Source of the DNA: Flavobacteriaceae bacterium
GTDB taxonomy: Bacteria > Bacteroidota > Bacteroidia > Flavobacteriales > Flavobacteriaceae
NCBI GenBank assembly: GCA_947482805.1
Contig: CANKLK010000019.1
Coordinates: 1-22,002, forward strand
Direction: 5' to 3'
Length of the DNA: 22,002 nt
Shown here: positions 1-8,930 of the stretch, piece by piece
Layout of the letters: every line of letters starts with the position of its first letter
Numbering within the stretch: the stretch's first letter is position 1
Made by a program: the position numbers and the translations under genes
The notes under the pieces: generated by a model
Told to the model about the DNA's origin: nothing
Databases searched by the model: none
Seen by the model: only the letters and a program-made list of their open reading frames with translations

Positions 1-990
1 ATGGAAGATTTTACCCAAACTCTTAATGCAAGGACCGATCAAAAAATTATTAATTCAAAAACTAATCAAGTAGATTTTTTACCTTCAGCTAATTTAATTT
101 TTTCAATTAGTCCAAAAAAGAATTTGCGTTTGAGTTATTCCAAAACATTAAACCGTCCCGAGTTTAGAGAATTAGCACCGTTTGGTTTTTTTGATTTTAC
201 AAATAGGTATTTTACACAGGGGAATGAAAATCTGGTTAGAGCTACTATACAAAATTTTGATATACGTTATGAATTCTATCCAGGTAAAGGACAATTATTT
301 TCTGTTTCTTATTTCCTTAAAAAATTCAAAGATCCAATTGAGATTATCCAACAAACATTAAACAGAACATTAACATATGGGAATGCTAATTCTGCCAGAA
401 GTAGTGGTATAGAAATTGAGTTTAGAACCCTTTTGAGCTCTATTTTTAATGCTGAAAGCATGGTTTTACTCGATGATTTAACCTTGTTCTCAAACTTGGC
501 TATTATAAAATCTAACGCGGATGTGTCAAATATAAACAATGCTAATCCTGAAAAAAACAGGCCTATGCAAGGACAATCTCCTTATGTATTTAATGCTGGT
601 TTACAATATGCGAACAAAGATAACGGTTGGATAGTTTCAACAAACATCAACAGGGTAGGCGACAGAATTGTATTTGGTTCTAGTGAAAATAAACCTTCTC
701 TTTGGGAAAAGGCAAGAACTTTTCTTGATGTCCAAATAGCAAAATCATTTTATAAAAATAAAATAGAATTAAAATTAAATATTCAGAATATACTAGCACA
801 AGATCAAATTTTTTATCAAAACATTAATACAGAAGATGTACCACAAACATCCACATTTACTAATTTAAGTAATCTAATTTTTACAGGCGATGCCTTGAAT
901 GAAAACGGTTATAACCCAAAAACTGATGATGAAATTTTGAGAACCAAATTTGGAAGGGTTTTTTCTTTATCAATGACTTATAACTTTTAG
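1..990 (+). CDS. TonB-dependent receptor, C-terminal beta-barrel (5' end outside window)
   Basis: The 329 residues visible are the last part of an outer-membrane beta-barrel of the TonB-dependent receptor family. These receptors import large or scarce nutrients through the outer membrane using TonB energy. Alternating amphipathic strands, the stretch LRLSYSKTLNRPEFREL near residues 42-58 and the closing strand ending in Tyr-Asn-Phe are typical of receptor barrels. The N-terminal signal peptide and plug domain are absent, and full receptors usually have 700 to 1000 residues, so the gene almost certainly begins upstream. The ATG at base 1 is probably an internal methionine codon. The substrate cannot be read from this end. 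The next gene starts 17 bases after the stop, so cotranscription is plausible. Confidence 0.85.
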   Translation: MEDFTQTLNARTDQKIINSKTNQVDFLPSANLIFSISPKKNLRLSYSKTLNRPEFRELAPFGFFDFTNRYFTQGNENLVRATIQNFDIRYEFYPGKGQLFSVSYFLKKFKDPIEIIQQTLNRTLTYGNANSARSSGIEIEFRTLLSSIFNAESMVLLDDLTLFSNLAIIKSNADVSNINNANPEKNRPMQGQSPYVFNAGLQYANKDNGWIVSTNINRVGDRIVFGSSENKPSLWEKARTFLDVQIAKSFYKNKIELKLNIQNILAQDQIFYQNINTEDVPQTSTFTNLSNLIFTGDALNENGYNPKTDDEILRTKFGRVFSLSMTYNF

Positions 991-1007
991 AAAGTTTTAA
1001 ATACTTC

Positions 1008-1898
1008 ATGTCAAAAAAAGAGCACAAACCTAACAAGCGAAAAATTGATTTTTTAATTATTTCAGATGTGCATCTTGGAACTTATGGATGTCATAGTAAA
1101 GAGCTATTGAAATATTTAAATAGCATCAAACCAAAGGTTGTAGTTCTTAATGGTGATATTATTGACATGTGGCAATTTAGTAAGCGCTATTGGCCCAAAT
1201 CACACATGCAAGTGATTCATAAAATCATGAATTGGGTTAATAAAGGTGTTAAGGTATATTATATTACAGGCAACCATGACGAATTATTGCGAAAATTTGC
1301 CGGTTTTAAAATGGGTTCCCTCGTTATAGATAATAAACTAGTCGTTGAATTAGATGGAAAGAAAACATGGATTTTTCATGGTGATGTTTTTGATGTAACC
1401 ATGCAACATTCTAAATGGTTAGCCAAGTTAGGTTCTCACGGATATGACTTATTGATACTTATTAATACCTTTTGCAATTGGGTTTCCGTAAAACTTGGAA
1501 GAGGAAAAATTTCATTGTCCAAAAACATAAAAAATAGTGTAAAAAAAGCAGTTAAATTCATCAATGATTTTGAGAAAACGGCTGCTGATATAGCTATTTC
1601 TAATCAATATGATTATGTCATTTGTGGTCATATCCATCATCCGGAAATTAAAAATATAACTACAGAAAATGGTAATGTCGTTTATATGAACTCTGGTGAT
1701 TGGATAGAAAATTTAACCGCATTAGAATATCATAATAAAGAGTGGAAACTTTTTCGGTACAATGAAGAAGATTTTAAATTAGAAAACCATGACGAAGAGG
1801 ATGAATTATCAACGCTAAATAGTTCAGAAATTTTCAATAAGATGTTAGTTGGCTTCATGGAAAATAATGGTAAAACAGAAATAAAATTCAAAAGATGA
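1008..1898 (+). CDS. LpxH-like calcineurin-type metallophosphoesterase
   Basis: A 296-residue protein with the full set of dinuclear metallophosphoesterase motifs: SDVHLG at 19-24, NGDIID at 48-53, GNHDE at 88-92, HGDVFD at 124-129 and GHIHHPE at 207-213, followed by NSGDW. The family includes UDP-2,3-diacylglucosamine diphosphatase (LpxH), which cleaves a pyrophosphate in lipid A synthesis, and many Bacteroidota paralogues of unknown substrate. There is no signal peptide, so it should be cytosolic or at the inner face of the membrane. An acidic stretch follows at about 254-266. It overlaps the next glycosyltransferase gene by four bases (ATGA), which suggests translational coupling. This context rather than the usual lpx genes makes a role in a glycolipid pathway possible but unproven; a generic phosphodiesterase is the alternative. 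Confidence 0.85.
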   Translation: MSKKEHKPNKRKIDFLIISDVHLGTYGCHSKELLKYLNSIKPKVVVLNGDIIDMWQFSKRYWPKSHMQVIHKIMNWVNKGVKVYYITGNHDELLRKFAGFKMGSLVIDNKLVVELDGKKTWIFHGDVFDVTMQHSKWLAKLGSHGYDLLILINTFCNWVSVKLGRGKISLSKNIKNSVKKAVKFINDFEKTAADIAISNQYDYVICGHIHHPEIKNITTENGNVVYMNSGDWIENLTALEYHNKEWKLFRYNEEDFKLENHDEEDELSTLNSSEIFNKMLVGFMENNGKTEIKFKR

Positions 1899-2905
1899 AA
1901 ATTTTATACGCTGTTCAAGGTACTGGTAATGGTCATATAACAAGAGCCATCGAGATAATAGAACATCTTCAGAAAAAAGGAGATTTGGATATATTGGTTA
2001 GCGGCATACAATCTGATATTGAATTACCATTTAAGGTAAAATATAAATTTCGGGGTCTTTCATTCATTTTTGGTAAAAATGGCGGTATAGATTATTGGAA
2101 AACCTTTTTAAAACTAAAATCTAGAAAATTAATAAAAGATATTAAATCATTAAAGATTAAAGAATACGATTTAATTATTAGTGATTTTGAACCTATTTCT
2201 GTTTGGGCAGCAATTAAAGCAAAGAAAACATGTGTTGGTTTGAGTAATCAAGTAGCTACACTTCATCCTTTAGCACCAAAACCAAGAAAAGATGATGTGA
2301 TGGGTAAAATGGTTTTGCAAAATTATGCTCCAACACATATTAATTATGGATTTCATTTTAGGAGTTTGGACAAAACTGTTTTTACACCTATAATTAGAAA
2401 AGAGGTTAGAGAAATAAGTATATCTGATCTAGGACACTACACCGTTTATTTGCCTTCCTATGATGATGTAAAAATTGTAAAAAGATTAAATAAAATACCG
2501 GAAGTAGCGTGGCAAGTTTTTTCTAAACACAGCAAAAAATCATATACAATTGGAAATGTTTCTATTTCACCAATTGATTCTAAATTATTTTTAAATAGTA
2601 TTGCTTCATCTTCTGGTGTGTTAACTAATGCAGGTTTTGGTACAACAAGCGAAGCATTATTTCTGAAGAAAAAACTTTTAGTAGTCCCAATGAAAAAGCA
2701 GTATGAGCAACAATGTAATGCTGCTATGCTTCAAGATATGGGAATAAAAGTGATAAAAAAATTCGACAAAAAGAGTATTGATTTAATTAATAATTGGGTT
2801 AAAAGTGACACGATTATAGAAGTAGATTATCAAGACAATACAGAAGAAATTATTGATTTAATAATAGAAAATCATAAAAAAAATAAGAATAAATTTTCTA
2901 CTTAA
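1895..2905 (+). CDS. GT-B glycosyltransferase, MurG/GT28-like (MJ1255-type)
   Basis: A 336-residue protein with the outline of a GT-B glycosyltransferase. The N-terminal glycine-rich motif GTGNGH (9-14) and an ISDFEP segment (95-100) fit the acceptor-side Rossmann fold. The C-terminal half carries NAGFGTTSEAL (245-255) and PMKKQYEQ (265-272), which match the nucleotide-sugar binding region of MurG and of monogalactosyldiacylglycerol synthases. Related proteins transfer a sugar from a UDP-sugar to a lipid or small acceptor at the cytosolic face of the membrane. No transmembrane segment is evident. Its ATG overlaps the stop of the phosphoesterase gene, and a GH1 glycosidase follows after six bases, so the three are probably made together. 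Donor and acceptor are unknown. Confidence 0.8.
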   Translation: MKILYAVQGTGNGHITRAIEIIEHLQKKGDLDILVSGIQSDIELPFKVKYKFRGLSFIFGKNGGIDYWKTFLKLKSRKLIKDIKSLKIKEYDLIISDFEPISVWAAIKAKKTCVGLSNQVATLHPLAPKPRKDDVMGKMVLQNYAPTHINYGFHFRSLDKTVFTPIIRKEVREISISDLGHYTVYLPSYDDVKIVKRLNKIPEVAWQVFSKHSKKSYTIGNVSISPIDSKLFLNSIASSSGVLTNAGFGTTSEALFLKKKLLVVPMKKQYEQQCNAAMLQDMGIKVIKKFDKKSIDLINNWVKSDTIIEVDYQDNTEEIIDLIIENHKKNKNKFST

Positions 2906-2911
2906 ATCATT

Positions 2912-4273
2912 ATGAGTCAATTAGATAATAATTTTATTTTAAAAAAAGAAGATTTTGGAGAAGATTTTCTTTGGGGCATTTCTACTTCAGCCACACAAAC
3001 AGAAGGGAATTATAAAGATGATGGGAAAGGAGATTCTATTTGGGATGAATTTGCTAGAAAAAAAAATGTCATAGTAAATAATGATTCACCATCTACGGCT
3101 ACTAACTTCTATGAAAATTATAAAGAAGATATTCAAATTCTCAAAAAATTAGGTATTCCAAATTTTAGATTCTCATTGTCTTGGCCAAGAATAATTCCAA
3201 ATGGAATCGGCAACATAAATCAAAAAGGAATAGATTTTTATCATAATGTTATTGACTATTGTATTGAAAATGAAATAGAACCTTTTGTTACAATATATCA
3301 TTGGGATTTGCCTCTTGAATTAGAAAAAAAAGGAGGTTGGACAAACCGAGAAATAATATCATGGTTTGAAGAATATGTAAAAGTTTGCATAAATGCATTT
3401 GGTCAGAAAGTCAAAAGTTGGATAGTTCTCAATGAACCTTCAGTTTTTACTGGTGCTGGATATTTTTTAGGGGTACATGCTCCAGGTAAAAAAGGCATGA
3501 ACAACTTTCTTCCGGCTATGCATCATGCATTACTTTGTCAAGCTATTGGTTTTAATACTATAAAAGAAAAATTTCCCGAAGCTTGTGTAGGCACAACATA
3601 TTCATGTACCTATGTTACTCCTAAAACGTATTCTGAAAAAGATTTAAAAGCTACAGAACGAGTAGACGCACTAATAAACAGAGCTTTCATTGAACCTACG
3701 CTTGGATTAGGTTATCCCATAAAATCAATCCCTTTTTTAAAGCATATTGCTAAACATTTTTTACCTGGTGATGAGGAATTATTAAAAGTTAATTTTGATT
3801 TCATTGGTTTGCAAAACTATACTCGTGAAGTAGTTGCACATAATACCTATGTTCCCTACATCAATGCAAAATTAATTCCTGCCAAAAAAAGAAATGTTGA
3901 TTATACCTTGATGAATTGGGAAATATATCCAAAATCTATTTACTATCTAATTTTAAAGTTTAGTAAATATGCTGGAGTGAAGAAAATAATAATTACCGAA
4001 AATGGTGCGTCTTTTTTTGATGAATTTAAACATGATATGTTTGATGATAAAGAACGTATTGAATATATAAAATCGTATTTACATCAAGTTTTATTAGCTA
4101 AACAAAATGGGGGAAAAGTAGAAGGTTATTTTATATGGTCATTAACCGATAATTTTGAATGGGCAGAAGGCTACAAACAACGTTTTGGATTAGTTTATAT
4201 TGATTATGAAACACAAAAAAGAACCATTAAAAATTCTGGTTATTGGTACCAAGATTTTTTAAAAAAGGTTTAG
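2912..4273 (+). CDS. GH1 family beta-glycosidase (beta-glucosidase-like)
   Basis: A 453-residue, full-length glycoside hydrolase family 1 enzyme. The acid/base glutamate is E175 in NEP (174-176) and the nucleophile is E363 in TENG (362-365). Substrate-binding residues of the family are also present: Q29 in the N-terminal SATQTEG segment, H130-W131, and the WSLTDNFEW block at 409-417. These enzymes are retaining hydrolases that release terminal beta-linked glucose or related sugars from oligosaccharides or glycosides. No signal peptide is seen, so it acts in the cytoplasm, possibly on sugars imported by the receptor encoded upstream. It is the last gene of the tight (+) run: the next gene is 238 bases away. 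Specificity (glucoside, galactoside or phospho-sugar) cannot be fixed from sequence alone. Confidence 0.93.
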   Translation: MSQLDNNFILKKEDFGEDFLWGISTSATQTEGNYKDDGKGDSIWDEFARKKNVIVNNDSPSTATNFYENYKEDIQILKKLGIPNFRFSLSWPRIIPNGIGNINQKGIDFYHNVIDYCIENEIEPFVTIYHWDLPLELEKKGGWTNREIISWFEEYVKVCINAFGQKVKSWIVLNEPSVFTGAGYFLGVHAPGKKGMNNFLPAMHHALLCQAIGFNTIKEKFPEACVGTTYSCTYVTPKTYSEKDLKATERVDALINRAFIEPTLGLGYPIKSIPFLKHIAKHFLPGDEELLKVNFDFIGLQNYTREVVAHNTYVPYINAKLIPAKKRNVDYTLMNWEIYPKSIYYLILKFSKYAGVKKIIITENGASFFDEFKHDMFDDKERIEYIKSYLHQVLLAKQNGGKVEGYFIWSLTDNFEWAEGYKQRFGLVYIDYETQKRTIKNSGYWYQDFLKKV

Positions 4274-4472
4274 AAATCATTTTCATTTTTATGTTGCTGT
4301 TAACAAATTTTACTTTTACCAACTTCAGATGTCATTATTTATATGTGCTTAATATTTAGTTAACATATAATTTAACAATAGTTTACAAACACTTCGAATT
4401 TAGAAACTATTTATTAACCTAAAAATTATTTTTATTTAATTTCCTATTTACATCTAGTTGTTTTACTGGTTT

Positions 4473-4480
4473 TAAGTTTG
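4473..4480 (+). promoter_or_regulatory. Bacteroidota -7 promoter element for the T9SS protein gene
   Basis: TAAGTTTG matches the Bacteroidota -7 consensus TAnnTTTG exactly and lies 31 bases before the ATG at 4512, which would give a short leader of about 25 bases. No TTG sits at the expected -33 distance (the nearest, at 4458, is only 12 bases away), so this is a half-site match. The rest of the 238-base spacer is AT-rich and shows no ORF or convincing hairpin. Confidence 0.5.
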
Positions 4481-4511
4481 CCATGTTTAACAATTAAAAC
4501 TATTCAAACAA

Positions 4512-7500
4512 ATGAAAAAAAATTATTTTATTGCTATTTTGGCTTTGGTAGTCAATTTTGCAATTGCTCAAATTGAGCCAACGACGTATCGTGGTGCTTT
4601 CGCAGCATCACCAACTGCTGCTTGGACTGACTCTTGGACAGAGTTTAATCCTAAAGATGCAGACTACACTTCAACAAAACCTGTTGTAGTAATATCATCT
4701 GATATTACAGCAAACACTACTTGGAGTGCAAACAATGTTTATGAGTTAAGAGGTACTATTTTCGTAAGAAATAATGCTACATTAACTATTCCCGCAGGTA
4801 CTTTTATTAAAAGTAATGTTGCATCAACTGCTTTAATTGTTACTAGAGGAGCTAAATTGAACGCGATTGGTACGGCTACTAATCCAATTGTATTTACTTC
4901 AAAAAATGCTGCAGGCTCAAGAAACAGAGGTGACTGGGGTGGAATTTTACTTCTTGGAAAAGGAAGATATAATGTTAATGGTGGTGTGAACTATATTGAA
5001 GGAGTTTCTCAAACTGAAGAAACAAAATATGGTGGCGGTTTAACTCCTGTAAATGATGACAACTCAGGTACATTAAAATATGTTAGAATTGAGTTTGCTG
5101 GTTATGTTTTTTCTGAAAACAACGAGCTTAATGGTTTGACCATGGGTGGTGTTGGTAGCGGAACTACTATTGATTATGTTCAAGTTTCATATTCTAATGA
5201 TGATTCATTCGAATGGTTTGGTGGTTCAGTTAACTGTAAGCACTTAGTAGCTTTTGCTGGATTAGACGATGATTTTGATACTGATAATGGTTATAATGGT
5301 AATGTACAGTATGGTTTATCAATCAAAGACCCAAGTGGATTTGATATATCTACATCAGAGTCTTTTGAATCAGACAACGGTAACCCAGGTACTGCTACAG
5401 GTAATGCTACAACTGACGCATGGAAAACAAGTGCTATTTTTACAAACTTTACTTGTTTAGGACCAGTGTTTAGAGCAACATTAACTAATCCTGATACTTC
5501 TTTAAATTCGCTACATGATAAAGCAGCAAGAATTAGAAGATCATCAGAATTAAAAGTTTTCAACTCTTTATTTTTAGATTTTAGAAGAGGACTCCTATTT
5601 GAAAATGCTTCTGTCGCTAATTTTACTACAGCTAACACTGCATTATGGCAAAATAATATTATTGCTGGTAGTTCACCAATACTTAGTGCTTCAAATCAAA
5701 CACAAACTGTAACTGATGCTATTGCAGCTAAATATACAGCAGGTAATAACTCATCTTTAGCTGGCACAACAACAACAAATATAGCTACAGGTACTGCTTT
5801 AATCTTAGCAAACCCTTATCCTGCAGACTCAGGTACTACTACTCCTCCTGGTTATACAGGTTTAGATTACAGACCAGGAACTGGTTCTCCAGCTTTATCA
5901 GGTGCTTCTTTCGCTAATGCTGTTTTCACAGGAATCTTAACCCAAGTTGAAACTCCTAGTCCAATCGTAACAACTCCAATCACTTATTGTAAAGGTGCAG
6001 TTGCTGCAACATTAACTGCTGTTAATGCTCCTGGAACTTCTTTGAGATGGTATACTGCTTTAATTGGTGGAACAGGAGCAACTGTTCCTCCTGCTGTAAC
6101 AACATCAGCAGTTGGCACTAAAACGTATTATGTTACACAACGTGATAATACAACTGGTGTTGAGAGCACTCCTCGTACTGCAATTGTGGTTAATACGATA
6201 GCTGCTCCAGCTGTGGCTTTAGGTACAATTACTAGTAATACTGCAGGCGCTACAGCAGGAACGTATCTTGCTGCAACTACAGCAATAGGTCAATTTGTAG
6301 GTACAACAACTGAAGTAACATATAGAGTACCTGCTTCAACAGAAGCTGGAGTTACTAGTTATGCTTGGACTGTGCCATTAGGAACTACAATTATTTCTAA
6401 TCCTGCAAATACAAATGTACTAACAGTTAATTTCCAAAACGTTCCTTCTGGTGCTGAAGCTTATGGAACTATTGGTGTTCAAGCAGCGAACGAAGCTGGT
6501 TGTTTAGGTGCTGTAAAAACAGTTGCTTTAACAAAAGCTTTACCTACCGCTCCTACCGCAATTGTAATGACTGCCTCAGGTAGTGCTACAGCGGTTACTT
6601 CTTTTGCAAAATATATGGGTACTAATGAAGTATTAACTTTAACTCCTGCGGCTGTTCCAGTTGCAACTTCTTATGTATGGGAATTGCCAACTGGTGTTAA
6701 TCCAGTTTTAGGAACTGCTGGTACACCAGTAGTAAAAAATTATGGTACTACTTATCCATTTACAAACCAAATTACTAGACCAACAGCAAATGGTACAAAA
6801 TTCTATGAAGTAACTGAAACGCCATATTCTAGTGGTGTAACTATTCAAACTTGTAAAAGAATTACAGTAGCAAATTCAGGAACCCCAGTTTATACTAATT
6901 TTGAAGTAATTACAAATACATTTATTACTGGTGTTGTAATTGGTGGTGTTGCACAAAACGTAGCAATTAACCCTGCTTTCCCAATTGTTTCAACAAGTAG
7001 TGCTTCAAGAGCAATTCAAGTTGATTTTGCAGGAGTTACTACAACTACTTTAGGTACTGATTTCTTTACAACAACAGCTGGTGTTAAAACTTATAATTTA
7101 AGAATTGGAGTTAAATCAAGCAATGGTGTTGGTGTTTCTACTACACCTAACACTGCTCTAGTAAATCCAACAACTACTTCAACAGCAAAACTGTTAACAT
7201 TAACAGCAATCGCGCCAGCAGCTCCGGGAGCTGTAACATTAACTAATCCAGGATTTACAGGTACAGCAGCTACAACTGCTATAACAATTATTAGTAAATA
7301 TATTGGTACATCTACAACACTTAGATTAACTGCAACAGCTTCTGCTTTAGCTTCTTCTTATGAGTGGGAATTGCCTACATGGGTTAATGTTGTTTCAGGA
7401 AATCCTTTAACAGATAAAGTGATAGATGTTAATTTTGCCGGAAACGAAACAACTGCAGCGCCTGCTGGAGTTACTTCATACTATTTTGGTGCAAAGGCTA

Positions 7501-8528
7501 AAAATGGTGTAGGTCCTTCTGTAACTAATAATGCTACATTGACTCCAGCAACATCTTCAACTGCTAAGTTATTAAAAGTTACTACAAGTTTACCTACTGC
7601 GGTTGCTACAGTTACAGGTCAAATAACTAATCTATGTCCAAGTCAAACAGTAAATTATACATTCACTGCTTCTGCATTAGCTAATAGTTATACTATTACT
7701 GCTCCTGCAGGTTCTACAGTAACTTCATCTAGTAATCCTTCAAATGTTGGTAATGTATTGACATCTTCTAGCGATTTAAATTTTACAGTTACTTTCCCTG
7801 CAGTATTTTCAATTGTAACAGCTACTTCTATAGCTGATAAAACAATAACAATTAGTTCAGTAAATACTGTTGGGCCTAGTTCAACAAATAAAGTATTAAC
7901 TTTAAACACTACTGCATTAGCTGCTGTAGGAACTATTACTAATACATATGTTGATCCTAATACACTAGTTACAAGTACAGCTGCATTATTTGGAAAATGT
8001 TTACATCAAAAAATTTCTGTGCCTAGAGTTACTGGTGCAACTTCTTATGTTTGGACACTTGTAGGCGGAGCTGTTATTGTTGGTAATGCAACAAGTAATG
8101 AAGTATTTATTGATTTTTCACAAGTTGCTACAACTGCAAACATTGTAAAAGTAAAAGCAGCAAATGCTTGTAATACTACTGCAGATAAATCAATAACTTT
8201 ACTTTTTGATAATATTACTACATGTCCAGATTCAGGTACTAATAAACAAACAGATCCAATAGCTGTAGCTTCAAATGTTTCTCAAATTTATCCTAATCCA
8301 GCAGTTGATACTTTCAGCTTTGATTTATCAACTACTCTTGGAAGTGAAGTTTCATTAACTATCTATGCTATCAATGGAGCAGTTGTTAAAACTAGCAAAG
8401 TTCAATTGGTTGAAGGATTTAATACAGTTAGCGAAGATGTATCTAGTTTAGTTGAAGGTATTTATTTCGTGAAATTGTACAATGCAACTAATAACGAAAC
8501 AATCGTTAGAAAATTAGTTAAGAGATAA
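4512..8528 (+). CDS. T9SS-secreted multi-domain surface protein (beta-helix-like head, Ig/PKD-like repeats, type A sorting tail)
   Basis: A 1338-residue secreted protein. Residues 1-20 are a signal peptide ending in IAIAQ-like sequence. Residues about 60-480 form one large region with strand-rich, turn-rich sequence (TLTIPAGTFIKS, DWGGILLLGKG) suggestive of a right-handed beta-helix, including an acidic DDDFDTDNG at 252-260 that could bind calcium. An Ig-like domain of the kind common in Bacteroidota follows at about 487-560 (TYCKGA, LRWY, TYYVTQ). From 565 to 1235 there are several diverged PKD-like repeats marked by SYAWTVP (616), SYVWELP (720), SYEWELP (949), NSYTITAP (1058) and SYVWTLVGG (1178). 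Residues 1258-1338 are a type A T9SS sorting domain (QIYPNPA, GIYFVKL, RKLVKR end). It is probably exported by the Por/Gld-Spr system and attached to or released from the cell surface. Adhesion or polymer binding is an inference; no catalytic motif was recognised. Confidence 0.9.
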   Translation: MKKNYFIAILALVVNFAIAQIEPTTYRGAFAASPTAAWTDSWTEFNPKDADYTSTKPVVVISSDITANTTWSANNVYELRGTIFVRNNATLTIPAGTFIKSNVASTALIVTRGAKLNAIGTATNPIVFTSKNAAGSRNRGDWGGILLLGKGRYNVNGGVNYIEGVSQTEETKYGGGLTPVNDDNSGTLKYVRIEFAGYVFSENNELNGLTMGGVGSGTTIDYVQVSYSNDDSFEWFGGSVNCKHLVAFAGLDDDFDTDNGYNGNVQYGLSIKDPSGFDISTSESFESDNGNPGTATGNATTDAWKTSAIFTNFTCLGPVFRATLTNPDTSLNSLHDKAARIRRSSELKVFNSLFLDFRRGLLFENASVANFTTANTALWQNNIIAGSSPILSASNQTQTVTDAIAAKYTAGNNSSLAGTTTTNIATGTALILANPYPADSGTTTPPGYTGLDYRPGTGSPALSGASFANAVFTGILTQVETPSPIVTTPITYCKGAVAATLTAVNAPGTSLRWYTALIGGTGATVPPAVTTSAVGTKTYYVTQRDNTTGVESTPRTAIVVNTIAAPAVALGTITSNTAGATAGTYLAATTAIGQFVGTTTEVTYRVPASTEAGVTSYAWTVPLGTTIISNPANTNVLTVNFQNVPSGAEAYGTIGVQAANEAGCLGAVKTVALTKALPTAPTAIVMTASGSATAVTSFAKYMGTNEVLTLTPAAVPVATSYVWELPTGVNPVLGTAGTPVVKNYGTTYPFTNQITRPTANGTKFYEVTETPYSSGVTIQTCKRITVANSGTPVYTNFEVITNTFITGVVIGGVAQNVAINPAFPIVSTSSASRAIQVDFAGVTTTTLGTDFFTTTAGVKTYNLRIGVKSSNGVGVSTTPNTALVNPTTTSTAKLLTLTAIAPAAPGAVTLTNPGFTGTAATTAITIISKYIGTSTTLRLTATASALASSYEWELPTWVNVVSGNPLTDKVIDVNFAGNETTAAPAGVTSYYFGAKAKNGVGPSVTNNATLTPATSSTAKLLKVTTSLPTAVATVTGQITNLCPSQTVNYTFTASALANSYTITAPAGSTVTSSSNPSNVGNVLTSSSDLNFTVTFPAVFSIVTATSIADKTITISSVNTVGPSSTNKVLTLNTTALAAVGTITNTYVDPNTLVTSTAALFGKCLHQKISVPRVTGATSYVWTLVGGAVIVGNATSNEVFIDFSQVATTANIVKVKAANACNTTADKSITLLFDNITTCPDSGTNKQTDPIAVASNVSQIYPNPAVDTFSFDLSTTLGSEVSLTIYAINGAVVKTSKVQLVEGFNTVSEDVSSLVEGIYFVKLYNATNNETIVRKLVKR

Positions 8529-8556
8529 GATTAGTTTCATACTATAATTTTTATCC

Positions 8557-8590
8557 AGGAAGCTGTCATTTATGACAGCTTCCTTTTTTT
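8557..8590 (+). terminator. Rho-independent terminator of the T9SS protein gene
   Basis: Perfect 12-base inverted repeat (AGGAAGCTGTCA at 8557-8568 and its complement at 8573-8584) with a four-base loop, followed by a run of six or more T. It starts 29 bases after the stop codon, so the gene is probably transcribed alone. Confidence 0.92.
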
Positions 8591-8930
8591 ATAGAACTTT
8601 AGTAGTAATGTAAAATACATTGTTAACCTGTTGGGTTATAATTAATGAATATACTTTAGTAATGATTTTTTTGATGGCAGTTTATCTTCAATTAGGACAA
8701 TAATGCCAGTCTGAGCTACGCCTGTACTGACAAAGGAAGTATCGAAGACATCAAAAAGGATACATTTATACAAGTTCAATGTGACAAACTAGTATAAATT
8801 AGCCATAAAAAACAATTTCAAACAAAGGGTAGATTTTAAGTATTTTTTTTTTCAAATACTATCAATTTATAAAATACTGTTATTTTATTGGTAATGTTTA
8901 AGCAAAACTAAATAATGCTTTTAGGTATTA
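8591..8930. other. 340-base intergenic region between convergent genes, no gene seen
   Basis: The stretch lies between the terminator of the T9SS gene and the stop of the minus-strand DUF5686 gene. It is AT-rich and broken by stops in all frames. The only standout is a less AT-rich patch at 8704-8750 that looks like a degraded dispersed repeat. A weak AT-only inverted repeat (AGTATTT at 8839-8845 with AAATACT at 8854-8860) is not a convincing terminator for the minus-strand gene. Confidence 0.6.
8704..8750. repeat. Possible degraded dispersed intergenic repeat
   Basis: CAGTCTGAGC near 8707 and ATCGAAGAC near 8741 resemble the two ends of short dispersed intergenic repeats (TGAGC...GTCGAAG type) that I recall from Bacteroidota genomes. 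Between them lies CTGACAAAGGAAGTATC, close to another recurrent intergenic word of the type CTGACGAAGGAAGAATC. The base composition is richer in G and C than its surroundings. This is recognition by eye; only copies elsewhere in the genome would prove it. Confidence 0.3.

Noticed and set aside
1..3. ATG at base 1 as the true start of the TonB-dependent receptor
   Set aside because: No signal peptide or plug domain follows; the frame is open to the window edge and only the barrel end is present.
5291..5638. Minus-strand ORF of 115 codons within the T9SS protein gene
   Set aside because: It is a shadow of a compositionally biased coding region, with no signal of its own and no promoter or spacing to support it.
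8839..8860. AT-rich inverted repeat as terminator of the DUF5686 gene
   Set aside because: The stem contains almost only A and T, the loop is a T homopolymer and no T-run follows on the minus strand.
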